Shown here in pieces: positions 1-10,018 of a DNA stretch of 64,000 nucleotides; the first letter of the stretch is position 1; every line of letters begins with the position of its first letter. Location of the stretch: assembly GCA_013368325.1 (NCBI GenBank), contig JAACJK010000225.1, positions 186,001 through 250,000 on the forward strand, written 5' to 3'. The notes below the pieces were generated by a model. The model made no database searches. It had not been told where the DNA came from and saw only the letters and a program-made list of their open reading frames with translations. The position numbers and the translations under genes are program-made. Source of the stretch: Ephemerocybe angulata. Taxonomy: Eukaryota > Basidiomycota > Agaricomycetes > Agaricales > Psathyrellaceae.

Positions 1-2235
1 AGGTAAGCGAGAAGCGTACCTGTGCGCTGGCACTCTTCAAATACCGCATCGCTAAATCCGTGTACAACTGCGACCTCGACACGTACAAACCCCTCGCTCG
101 CTGCGGGTCCCTAATAAAGTCGACAAACGACCGATCGTGGAACTTCACCACCCTCTTGATCGCCATACCGCCCTTGGCCGGCGTCCTACGCACCGCTGTT
201 GTTGAAATTCTAAATGCACGTTGGAGGTCTTCTTGAGTGGGAAGCGGAATCTCCAGAATCGCATCCATGTACCCCCCAACTAAGGCCTTCTCCAAACACC
301 TGCCTTCACCATCCGCATCGGTGTCGAACCCGAAGAACAGAGCGAGCCTCGGCAGTGTGAGCTCGACACCCGTTCCAGAGCTCAGAAGTTCGTCGATCTC
401 CCTAACCGCTTTGGCCAAATGCGATGAGTCACTGAACCCACCCCTCTCCGCGGCATCATGCAAAATGACATTATACAGGGCATCGAGTGCGGCGTATGGG
501 TGCTGGTAGCTCTTCGTAAACTTTGCTTGGAGGACGAGTTGCAACAGCCGCCTTGGGTCGGACGCGTCCGCTATTGTCATCGAATCCCTATCTGGCCCCT
601 CTCCCCGCATAATGAACCGAATCACTGTCAAGGCATATGCGAATTTTCCCGACGCGTTGTACACGAGTCGATGGGTAGCTCCGTCCTTTGGGTCAACCGC
701 ATCGTCGAATGGATCAGGCCACCCAACGTTCCTCGGCAGCCCATACCACATCCTGCAAATTTCGTTGAACTTGCACTGGAGGTACATCTGGATGTCAGTC
801 TCCATGACTTCGTCATCTCCCGCATCCTTTCCCGCCCCTCTGCCTCTGCCTCGCCCGCCGCTTCCTCCATGTCTGACCTTCCCTGCACTACCCTCGGCGA
901 AGGGGAGGATGAGTCGATATGTAACCGCTTCGAGCTCGGGGTGGAGTTTGAACTGCCTCTCGATCGTCCTGTGGGGCTTGCTGGAGACCACCAAGCGGAA
1001 GTAGGGCACAAATCGCCTGTCCTGGGACAACTTCCGCACCAAGTTCAGGATCTCGATCTGGTCTTCGTCGTTGATGCATTCGTCCAGGGCCTCGAGCAGC
1101 ACCACTCGATGTGCTGGCAGGGGAGAGGAACGGTGAGTCGATTGTTGCTGCTGCGCCAGCTGCGCTATCGGTTCGAGAATAAGTTTCTCCATCTGCATCG
1201 CTAATCCCTTATGCTGACCCCCGTCTCTCGTATCTTCTCCGAGCGATAACACCCCTACATCTCGTTCGATAACCTTCCCAATGATATCCCCAAGGCCAGG
1301 AACATTCCTCGCCAGCTGATACGCAAGGGTTGGTACGAACTTGCTCTTGTTGTTACGAGTCGTCCTATGGTGTCGGAAGAAAAAGCTCGCCGCCAGTAAT
1401 GGCACCGGGGGCTCGCACAGCACATGCTGATTATTTGCCACACCCAGTGTGCTACCTGACGTAGCCGTATTCGAACATCTCTCCGCAATCGTATGCATAA
1501 GAGACGACTTGCCCGACGTCGTGGGGCCGCTGAGCCACAATATATGTTCGGGCTGGGAAGGCGGAGGTGCCATCGAGGCGCTGCGGTTCCGTTTGCTGTT
1601 TTTCCGTGTGTGAGGTCCATAGAAAGAAAGTGTGGCGGATGTGTACGTCGGTGTGCTAGGGGTGGGTGGAGCTTCGGTGCCCATCCCGGTTGCAGCAGAT
1701 GAAGTGGGTGGGGTATACTGAATCCAGCTCATGACGTCGTCCACGATCGCTCTATGAGTTTCTGGGTGGCAGTTTGGGGTGTGGAATCGCTCGACGACGG
1801 CATCGTGAATGGCCCCATGTGCAATGTGGGTGTATAGTAGTTGGAGGCCTGGTGCATGGGAGGTTGGGTATCTGGGGCCACTCGAGGACAGATTTGCTTA
1901 CCAGCTGAAAGCCTTTGCTGCGTGGGTGAGGTTACCCTCGTCCGCGTGCTTCTTCCATCTGTCGGAGTACCGAGTCGCGGGGTCAACTGCTCGTCGTCGT
2001 TCGTGCAGGAGTATGCGCTCGACCGAGAGCTCGGAGATAAGTTGTTCTGGTCGTCCTGGTAGGAATAGAGAAGTGATTCGGGGTAAGGTGGAGGAGAGGT
2101 GGGTGCTGGTGGTATGTGTAGGTCGAGATGTGGCCTGTTGTCGAAGTAGTGAAATGCTCGATGGCTGGGGCTGAGGTCATCGAAGTTGTGAGGGCTGTCG
2201 ATGAGAGTAGGACTTGATGTGATCGAGGCGGACAT
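1..2235 (-). CDS. NACHT-domain STAND NTPase (NLR-like), 3' end beyond the window
   Basis: Predicted signal-transducing NTPase of the fungal NACHT class. These are cytosolic, NLR-like proteins, some of which act in non-self recognition. The ATG at 2233-2235 is in good context. Exon 1 (1902-2235) encodes a Pro/Ser/Thr-rich leader. An intron at 1849-1901 then joins in phase to an exon that stays open toward position 1. That exon shows the usual fungal pre-NACHT linker (HPETHRAIVDDVMSWI), a Walker A motif (SGPTTSGKSS, near 1500-1530), the following segment LLAASFFFRHHRTT, a Walker B-like LLEALDEC near 1080, a sensor-like VVSSKPHRTIE, and the downstream motif VKFHDRSFVDFIRDPQ near 100-160. A CAG|GTACGC donor near position 20 suggests that another exon follows outside the window, so any C-terminal repeat domain is unseen. 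Class assignment is firm; biological role is unknown. Confidence 0.85.
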
Positions 2236-3017
2236 GACGATAGAGCCTGGGTTAGGCTGATGACGATGGGAGAAGGTCAAGATTTGCCGTAGTTATCTAG
2301 GGCTCGGGATCTGCGTATACGTATGGGTGAGGGCAGGATCCAGGCTGGATACCAGGAGGCCTCGAGTGAAGCTTGTGGCTATATCACAAGACGCTGCGGA
2401 CCTCCTTGATAAGGAAACGAGCTCCAGCAATATCGGACGAGAGGATTCCGTTGAGCACGGTTTTCCGGGTCCTAGGCAATGGTCCCGACCACGCAGGGCT
2501 CTGCAGGGCTCTGCAAAGAGAAGAAAGTAAGTCGGGACTTGGATGTCGGACCCTTGGAGATGCCACTGCCACACACCTAGATGCGAATCCTTTACGGTTC
2601 TACCCCGACACGTTTTCCCCAGTGAGAAGGCACATTGATTCCAGGGTGCAGAGACTGTCCAGATTGGGCGAACACATGGCAGGAGGCGATGACATTCCGT
2701 TTTCCACAGGCCTCAAGGCCAAAGCTTTTCGCCTGCTGCTAGATCTGGAAGAGTCCATTGGATGCTGTTGACGGCGCTAGAGGTGGCGCCTGTCCCGAAC
2801 TCAGGAGAAACATGTTGGAAGGTCGTGGTCGCGGTAAAGATGAAAGAGTGAAGAGAAAACGTGGGAACCGACAAGTTGGCACACCAGTGATTTGCCCTTC
2901 AACTCTCAACGTTCAACCTCTTCTCAAACTCGACTTGGACTCTGGCAAAATTACATTGCACCCTCCTAGTAGCGTACACTTTTTCTCTCCAAACCGGGTT
3001 TGGTCTGGTCCGGTGAA
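2236..3017. other. Intergenic stretch between the NACHT gene and Nas2
   Basis: About 780 bp upstream of the NACHT gene and downstream of Nas2, both on the minus strand. It should hold the NACHT gene's promoter and the 3' region of Nas2. I found no convincing coding sequence, RNA gene or repeat in it. Confidence 0.5.
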
Positions 3018-3812
3018 CTATGACTCAGGAGTATATGGGACTATATGACATCTGGAAGGGAAGAGGTGAGTCGTGCAGATCATTGAGTCATGTATTTGCA
3101 TATCCCTCCACGTACCCTAATAGACCGCGTCCACCCCATCCTTTCCGGGGAGTCAAAGAGAGGACCTTACTTTCGCCAGATCTCAAGACAGTAATCGAGA
3201 TTGGTCGCTGCGGTTTTATTGAAAACCATATTCGCACTGGAGGAAAGGGACTGGCACTCACATTCTCGTTCGCGCCCACTAAGCTCACTAGAGGCTGCAA
3301 GGATCCAGCCTCGAAGGATTTGTGCGAAAGGCCTCCAAACTTTATGATCTGGTCGTCCTGCAGCATGCCCTGGAGAAACCAATGAAAACTCGACGACGTC
3401 CAGAACGAATCGGGGTCCTTACCGCATCTCGTGCTGGACTACCGGGAGCAACCCCCTCCACCTTAGCAAAGGGCGTCGGTTTCTCCACGACCTCAACCTC
3501 CACTGCACCACTCTCCTCTCCATCCGCGGGCAATGCATAGATCACCTGCAACACCTTCGCCATCTCCTCTATGTTCCACTTCAAGTCGTTCCTCAGCTCG
3601 ATTACCCTCTTCCGTGCGCCCCTCACCGCGTAAATGTCGACATCTGCCCGTGGAAACCCTTCGCGGTCGACGAGCGGTGTGTCCATCGTAACGTTGTTGG
3701 CTTTTAGGATCGTGAAGTGGGCTTCGAGCTCAGCTTCGATGTTGCTCTTCTGGTCCATCAGCTTGCGTGCCTGTTCTCTTGGGCTTTCGGGATTGGGGAG
3801 TTCGCGGCCCAT
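3018..3812 (-). CDS. NAS2: 26S proteasome regulatory-particle assembly chaperone, Nas2/PSMD9 (p27) family
   Basis: Nas2/PSMD9 is a cytosolic and nuclear chaperone that binds the Rpt5 ATPase while the proteasome base assembles. Four exons splice cleanly: 3423-3812, 3262-3369, 3116-3207 and 3018-3051 (624 nt, 207 residues, close to the family length). The N-terminal helical region carries the family signature NNVTMDTPLVDREGFPRAD, followed by VDIYAVRGARKRVIELRNDL. A PDZ domain follows (APGSPARDAGMLQDDQII, then FGGLSHKSFE). The C-terminus reads KGWGGRGLLGCHIVP. The ATG at 3810-3812 begins MGRELPNP; a longer reading upstream would add residues unlike the family. The last splice restores the conserved LLGC motif, which supports the exon model. 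No damage is visible. Confidence 0.93.
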
Positions 3813-3939
3813 TTTACAATGCTTGCAGTGTTTTGAACGGTGCGTAAGAGTATAGTGGAGATGGGGTCCGGAGGTGTCAAGAGACAAGCGCTTGAGCCAA
3901 GGGCGTTACGCGTAGTAATCACCTGCCTTTTTGGATTAT

Positions 3940-4470
3940 AGGGGCCCGACTTCCGAATTTGGTGAGGGCGACTCAAAGCCTCGAAGTCTAGTAGCATGGA
4001 CTCTGGGAAGGATTTTTCGACCGCAGCAGATATGCCGAGCTCGGTACCAGGCTCAGGGGTTCTCTCGTCAAGGACAACAGCTTAAATGTCGAATTTGTCA
4101 TTTAAGAAAGACCATACCTCAGCCTTCGAAGCGCCCTTCACTGAGATCCGGGCCATCAAGCTCAAAGGAGGAAAGACAGCGGAGGAGCTCCGTACTACTA
4201 CTTTTTCCACCGTGGAGAAAGAGCTGGGGCTTGTGGACTTTGCTTATGGCGAGGTTGAAGGAAAGTAGGGTGTCTAAGTTATCACCAAGGGATGGGAGCG
4301 CATTGAGGTCAGTCCAATGGCCTTTGAATAACACCCAGGCAGTTTATAACACCGAACTGGATCGAAACAGGACCACGATAAGGTCAAGGCTACCCCGCCC
4401 CCTTCTATTTTTAAGCTGAAGGAGCTGGTTGATTTTGTCTCCGATGCCCATGTATCCTTCAGCAAGATTT
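3940..4470 (+). pseudogene. Decayed copy of the neighbouring dimeric alpha/beta-barrel-like (ABM-like) gene
   Basis: Three reading frames together resemble the intact gene at 4976-5755. One frame gives WEGFFDRSRYAELGTRLRGS followed by a segment ending LNVEFVI. After a frameshift near 4105 comes FKKDHTSAFEAPFTEI, matching FRKDHTPSFDAPVTEL in the intact copy. In-frame TAG at 4266-4268 and TAA at 4275-4277 fall just where the intact copy reads through GKSGLFLV. A final segment near 4373-4471 (from DHDKVKATPPP to FVSDAHVSFSKI and a stop) matches the last exon of the intact copy. No 5' exon was found. A 14-nt intron would be needed to remove the stops, which is implausible, so I read this as a pseudogene from tandem duplication. 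Confidence 0.8.
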
Positions 4471-4975
4471 GAGGCCGAAAGGTTCTGACCTCTCATCTTA
4501 TCTGTTGCGGAGAGGTAGTAATGCTCACATTTTACCCGTGATAAGCTGCATGTATCTTTGGTTTCTTACAAGTGCCCTTTGAATTGGCTCTTCAACAGTA
4601 ACGTTAGCACCAAGACGGGCGCCTATCTCGAGACACGAATCGAAGCGTGGGCATAAACCGTCGGAATATGCCGACAGCCTCGTCCGCACGCTGTTTCCAG
4701 GCCACAGTCAGTTTGCAGACACCATTGCCTTGAGGCCAACAAATTGTTAGTATTATGGCAATGTCTGACCTTGGACCCTCACTCATTAGCAGCAGACCAG
4801 CTTCCACTCTAACCGACAAGCCCCGGCCTGTTCCACTTCGGTTCCACTCTATCAGGAGGACATCCGAGCCTTGGAAAGCCGCCCTAGATAGTTTAAAGGC
4901 GAGCATGTTGGCCCGGTACAATATCAATCAAACGCCCACTCACCCCTCCTACCTCACTCAGTTGTTCGTTCCAAT
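4471..4975. other. Spacer between the decayed and intact paralogues
   Basis: About 500 bp. It probably contains the promoter of the intact downstream copy. No coding segment resembling the paralogues' first exon, and no other feature, was seen. Confidence 0.4.
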
Positions 4976-5755
4976 ATGCCTGTCATCGAGATTACATCAT
5001 TTGAGGCCAGCGAAGCCTTGCTCGTTAACCCCTCGCTATATTCCATGGTCTTGGACATTGTGTCCACAGCAGAGGGATTTATAAGGTACTGTTCGATATA
5101 ATTGCTTTCCAAACCCTTCAGTAGACTGATGTTGCACCTCAGTGCCTATGGTGGGCTCCAGGTCGAAGATAGAAAGACGGCGTATCTTTCACTTAGTACG
5201 CCTATATCTTACCATGCCTAGACTAGCTGCTAACGATTCTGATAGCCTGGGAGTCTATGGAGTGCTACAAAAGGGCAGTAGCAAATCCACGGTACCCTGA
5301 GATGGCGACCAAACTATCGGCAGCCATTGTTGGCAACCCAGATACTCTGGACTACAATTTTGTCGAATTCCGGAAGGATCACACTCCTTCGTTTGATGCA
5401 CCCGTTACAGAGCTTTGTACCATGCAGCTCAGGGAAGGAAGAAAGGCGGAGGAGCTCGAAGCGGTCCTTGAACCTATGCACAACGTCATCGCCGCCGCCG
5501 GTTTCTCGGGGTTCCATCCGCCTCCAACGTACGGAGATTTTGTTGGGAAATCAGGACTTTTTCTAGTGACTAGTGGTTGGGATAGCGCAAAGGTATATTC
5601 TCTAGCTTCTATGATTTGCTATAACTGCCTCACCAGTATTGCCAAAGGACCATCACGCCGCAAGGAATAACACCACAAAGCCTTGGGTTGACAAGATCCA
5701 TGAGACTGTGGAAGTCGTCTCTTTAGTCCACGTTGATTTCCATAAGTGTACCTGA
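4976..5755 (+). CDS. Small dimeric alpha/beta-barrel-like protein (antibiotic biosynthesis monooxygenase-like fold), intact copy
   Basis: Four exons (4976-5085, 5143-5195, 5246-5592, 5648-5755) splice to 618 nt, or 205 residues. The product begins MPVIEITSFEASEALLVNP and ends HVDFHKCT. Two similar halves each hold a conserved-looking strand/helix block (AYLSLTWESMECYKRAV in the first, GLFLVTSGWDSAKDHH in the second), a pattern common in tandem ferredoxin-like/ABM-type fungal proteins. The final acceptor is AAAG|GACC; the nearer CAG would break the frame. No signal peptide or membrane segment is visible. ABM-like proteins range from monooxygenases to heme- or stress-related proteins, so no substrate can be named. 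A decayed tandem copy lies just upstream. The gene model is good; the fold assignment is inference. Confidence 0.72.
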
Positions 5756-6237
5756 ACATCTGAAGGGGCGTTGAGGGGATTATTTCGCCAGATAGCCCAT
5801 GCCTTCTGTAACTGCCTCGAATCTCAATGTATTTTGCCGCTAACTGGTGCAGTGGCCCTAAATATGGGATCGGCGAGACGGGCGCTTAACTCTAGCGAAC
5901 TGAGGCTTGGCGTGCGAAGTAGCGGCTGTGCCGCCTCCTGAGCCTGGACCATGATGCTTTTCGCACTCTTGGCGTCTGTTCCCAACGACGACACCCTCTG
6001 GCCTTAGGAACCGCCTGCATACAGCTGCTACTAAAGATTCTCCGACCTTACCACTGCGACGCGAACAAGCACTCTCGCCTACTCTTGCATTCATGGAAAG
6101 GTCATGAGAACGAAAGTTTCAGTATAATAACGCAACGTGCAAGTGCGACAAGGACCTTGTCTCAGATTCCAAAGGCAGAAGTGAAAGATGCAAGACAGAC
6201 CGATATGGACACAGCGCGATGACCTTCCTTTCAGTGT

Positions 6238-6245
6238 TATATAAG
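6238..6245 (+). promoter_or_regulatory. Putative TATA box of the F-box gene
   Basis: TATATAAG lies about 87 bp upstream of the ATG at 6332, a plausible position for a core promoter with a short 5' UTR. The call rests on sequence and position only. Confidence 0.45.
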
Positions 6246-6331
6246 GGCTAGGTCAGCCACCTCGTCTTGGCGTACCTCCTCTTTGGCTGACCTTTACCCG
6301 CCCCCCTTCAAGCAGCAGTACGACCACCATC

Positions 6332-7975
6332 ATGGCTCACCTCGAGGTAGTGGAGCAGTCCAACCTCTCCGACATCCTCTCCCACAACCTCCCCCTTGAA
6401 CCATCCGAAGTCGTATCCCTTCAGCGTAGAATTGCTCAGCTAGAAGGGGAGCTTCATCATCACCGGGCGGCAGTTTCCACTGCGCGCCTGCTGTCGCTCG
6501 AAACCCTCGGTCATATCTTCACCTTCGTTTTCACGGACCGGGGCCTCAATGCGAAAGAAAGGGAAACCCTCCTCAACCTCGGCCTGGTTTCCAAGCATTG
6601 GCGACACGCTACGCTCTACAACCATCACCTATGGGGCCGAATTAACCTCGAAGCGGCCCACTTGAATCCTGCGGCCTACGACAAGATTATGGCCTGGCTC
6701 AAGAGATCCGGAGACACCTCCAGGTCGATCGAATTCCTCGAGGACCCATACGCCAGTGAAGAGTTCCCTGACTGGCCACCAGACAGGGAGTGTACTGGAT
6801 CCGAGCTCTGCCTTTGGAGGAATCCAATAGTGATTAGGTTGCTAGCGGAGGGCCCGTCTCTCGATCGAGTCGCTCTCGGTGCGGTCAGCGTAGGGTGTCT
6901 CTTCCACCTTATGGGCTCGCTGAAGAGATGGAAGAAGAAAACACCACATTCCCAGATGCCTTGGAACTCCCTGAAGACACTTGCGCTCCCGTTTAGACAG
7001 TGCAGGTGGGTGTATACGACCGAGGATGGAACCGCCAAATCTGTGTTCCATGACCTTCCGGATACTATCCAATATCTTCAGCTATGGCTTCCAGCCGAGG
7101 AGTTCGCGTTCCAACACGATAACGCAATTCCGCTCCTGGATATGCCGCAGGCGTTTCTCAAGAACCTCGTCTCCTTCGAGATCCAGATCAATTGGGAGAG
7201 TTCAGACCTTCTCGCGGCGCTAGCGTCTTGCTCTAATCTCGAGACGCTGGTTGTCGATCTCGCGATTTCCAGGTTCGATGTCGACGAAGATGAAGACAAC
7301 ACGCAAAGGCCAGTAATCCAACAGCTGGCGGATACTGGGATATGTTTACCCAAGCTGCGCCGACTGCAGCTTCGGGAGCAACCAGTGGCGCTGGAGCTCC
7401 TCAGATATCTGGTCACCCCCGTACTTGAGGACCTCGATATTGGATATAGCAAGCACAAGATGCCTCCTCAGCTGCACCACCAAGGACTTCTCGACTCACC
7501 GTTCGCCGAAACCGTGCTGCCCTTCATCAAGGAGCGATCGGGTTGCCAGTCGACCTTGCGTTCGCTGCGCATTTTAAACCGCAAAATCCCCTCGGAGGAA
7601 CTCGTCTCGGTCTTGATCGAGCTTCCCTCCATAACGCACCTCACCCTGGACCAAGTTACCATCGACCATGACAGTTTCTGGGAGTCTCTGCAGGAACATG
7701 CCCAAGCCGCCAAGGAGTCCGGATTAGCTGTTCCGCTTCGACACCTTGCCGTGCTGAATCTCCTCGGACTGAAGAGACTACCCTTCCTTTTTAACCGAAT
7801 TTTCGAATTCCTCATAGAGGTCAGGGGAAGGAAAGGTTGCCAACTTGTTATATCGTTGCCTAACGGGGAGATATCGCGAGCTGTGAAGCAGTATGAGCGA
7901 TATAAGGCGCCGGATTCCGAGTTCGAAGAGAAGTTCAAGGTTGCTCTGAGTATTTTACCCGCGGCGGAGGAGTAA
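6332..7975 (+). CDS. F-box domain protein, single exon
   Basis: A 547-residue protein with no intron. The architecture is that of the large agaricomycete F-box family, whose members are substrate adaptors for SCF ubiquitin ligases. A short coiled-coil-like segment (EVVSLQRRIAQLEGELHHHR, residues about 28-47) precedes an F-box (about 50-105). The F-box shows SLETLGHIFTFVFTD, LLNLGLVSKHWRHATL and LWGRINLEA. The remainder holds irregular leucine-rich strands, for example TLALPFRQCR and LPKLRRLQLREQPVALELL. The ATG context is ATCATGG, and a TATA box lies 87 bp upstream. The target is unknown. No damage is seen, and the lack of introns contrasts with most neighbours. Confidence 0.85.
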   Translation: MAHLEVVEQSNLSDILSHNLPLEPSEVVSLQRRIAQLEGELHHHRAAVSTARLLSLETLGHIFTFVFTDRGLNAKERETLLNLGLVSKHWRHATLYNHHLWGRINLEAAHLNPAAYDKIMAWLKRSGDTSRSIEFLEDPYASEEFPDWPPDRECTGSELCLWRNPIVIRLLAEGPSLDRVALGAVSVGCLFHLMGSLKRWKKKTPHSQMPWNSLKTLALPFRQCRWVYTTEDGTAKSVFHDLPDTIQYLQLWLPAEEFAFQHDNAIPLLDMPQAFLKNLVSFEIQINWESSDLLAALASCSNLETLVVDLAISRFDVDEDEDNTQRPVIQQLADTGICLPKLRRLQLREQPVALELLRYLVTPVLEDLDIGYSKHKMPPQLHHQGLLDSPFAETVLPFIKERSGCQSTLRSLRILNRKIPSEELVSVLIELPSITHLTLDQVTIDHDSFWESLQEHAQAAKESGLAVPLRHLAVLNLLGLKRLPFLFNRIFEFLIEVRGRKGCQLVISLPNGEISRAVKQYERYKAPDSEFEEKFKVALSILPAAEE

Positions 7976-8216
7976 TCGGGGCCCGGAGATTGTCGACTGT
8001 CAGCCATGTAATCTATACTTCAATTAGCAAAATTAATCTGTTGACTTGGAACAGTTTCGCATGCACGCATGTCGACTCAGAATCGTCGCGTCAATGCGTG
8101 GGATCTTGAATGTCACTAACGCGTGACGTCACGCCAGCTGAGCAAACGCGCTCAGGGACCCAAGTTGACGTCAAATCAGTTCTGAACCTTTACCACCACC
8201 TCTATACCTCTTCAAA

Positions 8217-10018
8217 ATGGGTATTAAAGGACTCACTGGTCTCCTCAACGAACACGCACCGGGTGCTATCAAGGAACATGAAATCAAGACCCTCTTTGGA
8301 CGAAAGGTGGCCATCGACGCCTCCATGTCAATCTACCAGTTTCTCATAGCCGTCCGACAACGCGACGGAGAGATGTTGACGAACGACGCTGGCGAGACGA
8401 CGAGTCATCTCATGGGACTGTTCTATCGCACCATTCGTATCGTGGAGAACGGCATTAAGCCTGCGTACGTCTTCGACGGCAAGCCACCTGACTTGAAGAA
8501 GGGTGTGGTATGTGGACGCGTTCTTAAATCTTGGGTTTTGGATTGCTCACGCGGCTTGTAGCTTTCAGAACGTTACAAAAAGCGAGCTCAGGCCACAGCT
8601 GAGGGAGAGGAGGCAAAAGAGGTTGGAACGACGGAGGATGTCGATAGGCTTTCCCGGCGGACAGTCAAGGTTACGCGCGAGCATAATGAGGAGTGCCAGA
8701 GACTGTTGCGTTTAATGGGTATTCCCTGCGTCGTGGTATGTGGCCTGCCTCTCGATCTTCAACCCGGTCTGATAACCAATGGTGTGTAGGCACCTTCAGA
8801 AGCGGAGGCACAGTGTGCCGAACTTGCGAGAGGTGGCAAGGTGCGCGTTTGGAGTCATTCATGCCAAAATCATTGTCTCACCTCGACATAGGTCTACGCA
8901 GCGGGCTCCGAAGATATGGATACTCTTACCTTCAACGCACCTGTTCTTTTCCGCCATCTGACGTTCTCAGAAGCAAAGAAGCAACCTATTAGTGAAATCA
9001 ACCTTGAAGCTGCTCTTAAGGGACTTGAAATGTCCATGAGCCAGGTATGCAGGGCCTGCTGTGTATCCGTGGCTTGCTGTTGACGTTTTCTCGCAGTTCA
9101 TTGACCTCTGTATCCTTCTTGGCTGTGATTACTTGGAACCTATCAAGGGAGTTGGCCCAAAGTCTGCTCTTAAGCTAATTCGTGAGCACGGTGACCTCGC
9201 ATCAGTTGTAAAGCATCTGAACGAAAAGTTTGTTCTCGTTCTTACGATGGCCAGCATACACTGACAAGCCTTCACAGGTCTGCCAGTGCGAAAGCGGCTG
9301 CAGAGTCGGAGGATGAGGAAGAGGAGGAAGAGGAAGAGCCGGCTCCGACGTCGGACGTTGATGTGCCAGACTTCGACGAAGACAAGGAGAGTGGTGACGA
9401 GGAAGAAAAGCCGAAGGAGAGGACTCCAAAGAAGAAAAAAGCGGTCGCGAAGCCTAAGCCGAAAGGCAAGGGGAAAGGCAAGGGCAAGGGCGGTATCCAG
9501 ATTCCTGAAGAGTGGCCATGGGAAGAGGCGAAGAAGCTGTTTGTAAAACCTGACGTTGTTCCCGCCGACGAACTTGAGGTATGAAAGCCGCGTCTCTCGC
9601 CGGCTACCTTACTGATCGTGCCTCCGAACAGCTGGAGTGGAAAAACCCTGACGTGGATGGCCTGGTTCAGTTCCTGGTGACAGAAAAGGGATTCAAGTAA
9701 GTTGTTCATCTAAGGACGAGTATACTGGGTATTGACCTCCCTATTAGTGAGGAGCGAGTGCGGAAGGGTGCTGACAAGCTGCAGAAGTTCCTCAACTCGA
9801 AGCAGCAAGGACGCCTCGATGGATTCTTTACTGTGAAAGCCAAGGATCCCAAGCAAGCCCCTGCTAAAGGCAAGGGTAAAACAGATCCCAAGGGGAAAGG
9901 AACCAAGCGAAAGGTAGGCAGAGCCCATGGTATCCTGGTTGTGCAGTGGCGCTAATCTCTTCCACAGGGGGATGATAAGGGTGAGAGCAGTTCTGGAAAG
10001 AAAGCGAAGCGAAAGTAA
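8217..10018 (+). CDS. RAD27: Flap endonuclease 1 (FEN1/RAD27)
   Basis: Structure-specific 5' nuclease that removes Okazaki-fragment flaps and acts in long-patch base excision repair in the nucleus. Nine exons (8217-8507, 8562-8735, 8790-8840, 8892-9044, 9097-9227, 9278-9578, 9632-9696, 9748-9913, 9968-10018) splice to 1,383 nt, or 460 residues. The N domain starts [15 protein letters not shown] and has [14 protein letters not shown] and [11 protein letters not shown]. The I domain has [13 protein letters not shown] and the metal-binding [10 protein letters not shown]. The helix-3-turn-helix has [24 protein letters not shown] box for PCNA (QGRLDGFF) sits near the C-terminus, followed by a Lys-rich tail. 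FEN1 is normally near 380 residues. The excess is an acidic then Lys/Gly-rich insert at about residues 268-342, just before [14 protein letters not shown]. Confidence 0.97.
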
